From positions 1 to 8,949 of the forward strand of contig JAEWIW010000208.1 in NCBI GenBank assembly GCA_023386855.1: a DNA stretch of 8,949 bases, read 5' to 3'. Under the pieces are notes generated by a model. It was not told where the DNA came from, did no database searches, and saw only the letters and a program-made list of their open reading frames with translations. Both the position numbers and the translations under genes were made by a program. The stretch is from Bacteroidota bacterium. Its GTDB lineage: Bacteria; Bacteroidota; Bacteroidia; Chitinophagales; Chitinophagaceae. Below are positions 7,335 to 8,949 of the stretch, piece after piece (position 1 is the first letter of the stretch; every line of letters begins with the position of its first letter).

Positions 7335-8127
7335 AGCCAGTATCAAGAGTCATCCCCTTCACCCGATTTTAGTTTCCTTTCCTATCGCGATGTTTACCGG
7401 TACAGTGATCTTTGATCTCCTGGCCCTGTTCATCGATGATCCTGCATTTTTGGCAACAGGTTATAATATCGAGATCTTCGGGGTTATCATGGCACTGGTT
7501 GCTGCAGTTCCCGGTATCATCGATTATTTATATACTGTTCCACCAAAAAGTTCCGCAAAACAAAGAGCGGCAAAGCATGGGGTCACTAATGTAATTGTAG
7601 TGCTGCTATTTTTTCTTTGCTGGATGATGCGGGGTTACTGGGCGGTGTCGCTGGTTTATGTGATCCCTATCGAAGTACTTGGCCTTATATTGATGGGAAT
7701 TGCAGGCTGGATGGGTGGCACCCTGGTTTATCGAAACCAGATCGGCGTTGATCCACGGTATGCCTATGCCGGAAAATGGAAGGAGTTATATCTTGATGCA
7801 GAATCAGATTCAATTGAGGCTGCCGAAGCGCATAAACTGGAAAGAAACCAGATGATGCTGCTGCATTTTGGCGACAAAAGGATTGTGCTGGCAAAGGGAG
7901 ATGATGGACTGGTGGCTTTTGAAGATCGCTGTACCCATAAAGGTGCTTCACTTGCCGCAGGTTCCATGATCTGTAATACGGTTCAATGCCCCTGGCATGG
8001 GTCGCATTTTGATGTCCAATCCGGCGAAGTAAAAGCTGGTCCGGCAAAGGAAAAAATTCAAACCTTCACGGTTTCTGAAAAAGATGGTAAGGTTTTTATC
8101 GCCCACAGGGCTGTTAAGGCTAAATAG
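7324..8127 (+). CDS. DUF2231 membrane domain fused to Rieske [2Fe-2S] domain
   Basis: 267 residues, ATG at 7324, inside the last codons of the GH9 gene (11-nt overlap), suggesting coupled translation. Residues about 8-135 are a DUF2231-type membrane domain: an N-terminal HPLHPILVSFPIAMF motif and four hydrophobic helices near 15-37, 46-70, 88-106 and 108-135. Residues about 148-262 are a Rieske domain with both cluster-binding motifs: CTH (Cys203, His205) and CPWHG (Cys222, His225). These have normal spacing and are followed by SHFDVQSGEVKAGPA. The protein should therefore be a membrane-anchored electron carrier; donor and acceptor are unknown. The Cys-x-His/Cys-x2-His set without a clear second disulfide pair is more like Rieske ferredoxins than cytochrome bc1 Rieske proteins. 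DUF2231-Rieske fusions occur in other bacteria, so the architecture itself is not new. Nothing seen links it functionally to the cellulase. Confidence 0.9.
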   Translation: MRSKASIKSHPLHPILVSFPIAMFTGTVIFDLLALFIDDPAFLATGYNIEIFGVIMALVAAVPGIIDYLYTVPPKSSAKQRAAKHGVTNVIVVLLFFLCWMMRGYWAVSLVYVIPIEVLGLILMGIAGWMGGTLVYRNQIGVDPRYAYAGKWKELYLDAESDSIEAAEAHKLERNQMMLLHFGDKRIVLAKGDDGLVAFEDRCTHKGASLAAGSMICNTVQCPWHGSHFDVQSGEVKAGPAKEKIQTFTVSEKDGKVFIAHRAVKAK

Positions 8128-8128
8128 A

Positions 8129-8136
8129 TATCTTTG
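8129..8136 (+). promoter_or_regulatory. Bacteroidota-type -7 promoter box
   Basis: TATCTTTG is a perfect match to the Bacteroidota -7 consensus TAnnTTTG. It lies just after the stop of the Rieske gene and 17 bp before the ATG at 8153, implying a very short leader. The -33 element is weak: CTG at 8111-8113 is the nearest approach to TTG at suitable spacing. It likely gives the TlpA-like gene its own promoter. Confidence 0.55.
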
Positions 8137-8152
8137 CCGCTCAAAAACCAAT

Positions 8153-8949
8153 ATGATGCGTGTTATTCTTGTGATGTTGAACCTGTTCCTGGTTTGTTCT
8201 ACCTATGCAAATGATTTTCTTCCCAACGGTATCTACCGTGGTGCGATCCGCCGCCCTGATGGTATTGAGATCGTCTTTAACATGGAAGTTACCAGGGAAA
8301 ATCAAAAGCAGGTACTCTATATTATCAATGGCAATGAAAGAATGGAAGTGGACCAGGTGGAAAAGAAGGGTGATTCACTGCTGATACAGCTTCCTTTTTT
8401 TGAATCCTCTTTTTCTGTGAAGGTGGAACAAAACGGTGACCTGCAAGGATACTGGGTGAAGCGGCTTGCCGAACGCGACCAATGGTTGCCATTGCATGCA
8501 GAATATAAAAACGCTCATCGGTTTCCTGCTTCCCAGCCTGCTGCTTTCAATATAGCAGGTCGGTGGGCTGTAAGTTTTATCAAAAAAGATAAGACCAGTA
8601 AAGCAGTTGGTGAATTTGAGCAGCAGGGCAACAGGGTTACAGGCAGTTTCCTTACCAACGATGGAGATTACCGGTTCCTTGAAGGAATAGTGAAGAATGA
8701 TTCGTTGCTGCTTTCAGGTTTCGACGGGGGATTTGCTGTATTGTTCACGGCAAAGATCAATCCTGATAAATCTTTGACAGGTACATTGTTTACCGGCAGT
8801 ACAGGCATTGTTCCATGGAAGGCAACAAAGGATGAAGATGCTGAACTGGATGATGAATACCAGCTCACGCGAATGAAGGAAGGTAAAAGCAGTCTTAATT
8901 TTAGTTTCAATAACCTTGAAGGGAAAAAGATTTCGGTTAAGGATGCCCG
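8153..8949 (+). CDS. TlpA-like/redoxin-family secreted protein (5' part)
   Basis: The frame runs from ATG at 8153 (a second ATG follows directly at 8156) through the right edge, giving 265 complete codons. Residues 1-20 (MMRVILVMLNLFLVCSTYA, then N) are a signal peptide with a plausible cleavage after Ala-Asn-flanking TYA. The visible part is a beta-rich N-terminal domain: YRGAIRRPDG, INGNERMEVD, GDSLLIQLPFFES, then TNDGDYRFLEG and LLLSGFDGGFAVLF. It breaks off at SFNNLEGKKISVKDA, the strand that normally opens the thioredoxin-fold domain of Bacteroidota TlpA-type proteins (NxxGKxxSL-like). The CxxC redox site would lie beyond the window and cannot be confirmed. Expected role: periplasmic thiol-disulfide exchange or peroxide handling. 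The start has no Shine-Dalgarno sequence but lies just after a good -7 box. Confidence 0.75.
   Translation, partial: MMRVILVMLNLFLVCSTYANDFLPNGIYRGAIRRPDGIEIVFNMEVTRENQKQVLYIINGNERMEVDQVEKKGDSLLIQLPFFESSFSVKVEQNGDLQGYWVKRLAERDQWLPLHAEYKNAHRFPASQPAAFNIAGRWAVSFIKKDKTSKAVGEFEQQGNRVTGSFLTNDGDYRFLEGIVKNDSLLLSGFDGGFAVLFTAKINPDKSLTGTLFTGSTGIVPWKATKDEDAELDDEYQLTRMKEGKSSLNFSFNNLEGKKISVKDA

Noticed and set aside
1..8949. tRNA, rRNA, CRISPR array, insertion sequence, integrase or attachment site
   Set aside because: None was seen on either strand by reading; no repeat series, transposase motifs or terminal inverted repeats were found.

Overview
The window looks like a piece of a Bacteroidota chromosome, most likely Chitinophagaceae or a close relative. 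The evidence is moderate, AT-leaning base composition, genes mostly without Shine-Dalgarno sequences, a perfect Bacteroidota -7 promoter box (TAnnTTTG) at 8129-8136, and the protein types: a CehA/McbA-like PHP hydrolase, a GH9 enzyme with an N-terminal Ig-like domain, a DUF2231-Rieske membrane protein and a TlpA-like lipo/periplasmic redoxin. The assignment comes from sequence features and recollection of families, not from a search.

Layout. 1-560 (+) is the 3' end of a PHP-type metallohydrolase. It converges with a two-gene minus-strand operon (2767 down to 565): a 404-residue protein of unknown function followed by a 331-residue caspase-family protease, overlapping by 8 nt. A 213-bp divergent intergenic region (2768-2980) separates this operon from a plus-strand gene, 2981-5533. 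That gene encodes an 850-residue protein with a metacaspase domain fused to a subtilisin-like (S8) protease domain, both with complete catalytic residues and no secretion signal. Ten bases later comes a GH9 glycoside hydrolase (5544-7334). It overlaps by 11 nt a DUF2231-Rieske membrane protein (7324-8127), which is followed by the 5' part of a secreted TlpA-like protein (8153 to the right edge). No tRNA, rRNA, CRISPR array, transposase or integrase was seen.

The notable part is 565-5533: two different caspase-fold proteases and a caspase-subtilase fusion, arranged divergently with an uncharacterised adaptor-like protein. The 404-residue protein begins, and the 331-residue caspase ends, with what looks like the same small beta-rich module (L-x-[KR]-G-[LM]-Y-x-L, then I-R-[IL]-D). 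This suggests the two proteins are physically linked. A reasonable hypothesis is a cytoplasmic proteolytic cascade (signal, caspase, caspase-subtilase), of the sort seen in bacterial stress, conflict or programmed-death systems. Function, trigger and substrates cannot be read from the sequence.

The remaining genes (PHP hydrolase, GH9, Rieske, TlpA) look like general envelope and carbohydrate metabolism. Their tight spacing behind the fusion gene may still mean that part of them is co-transcribed with it.
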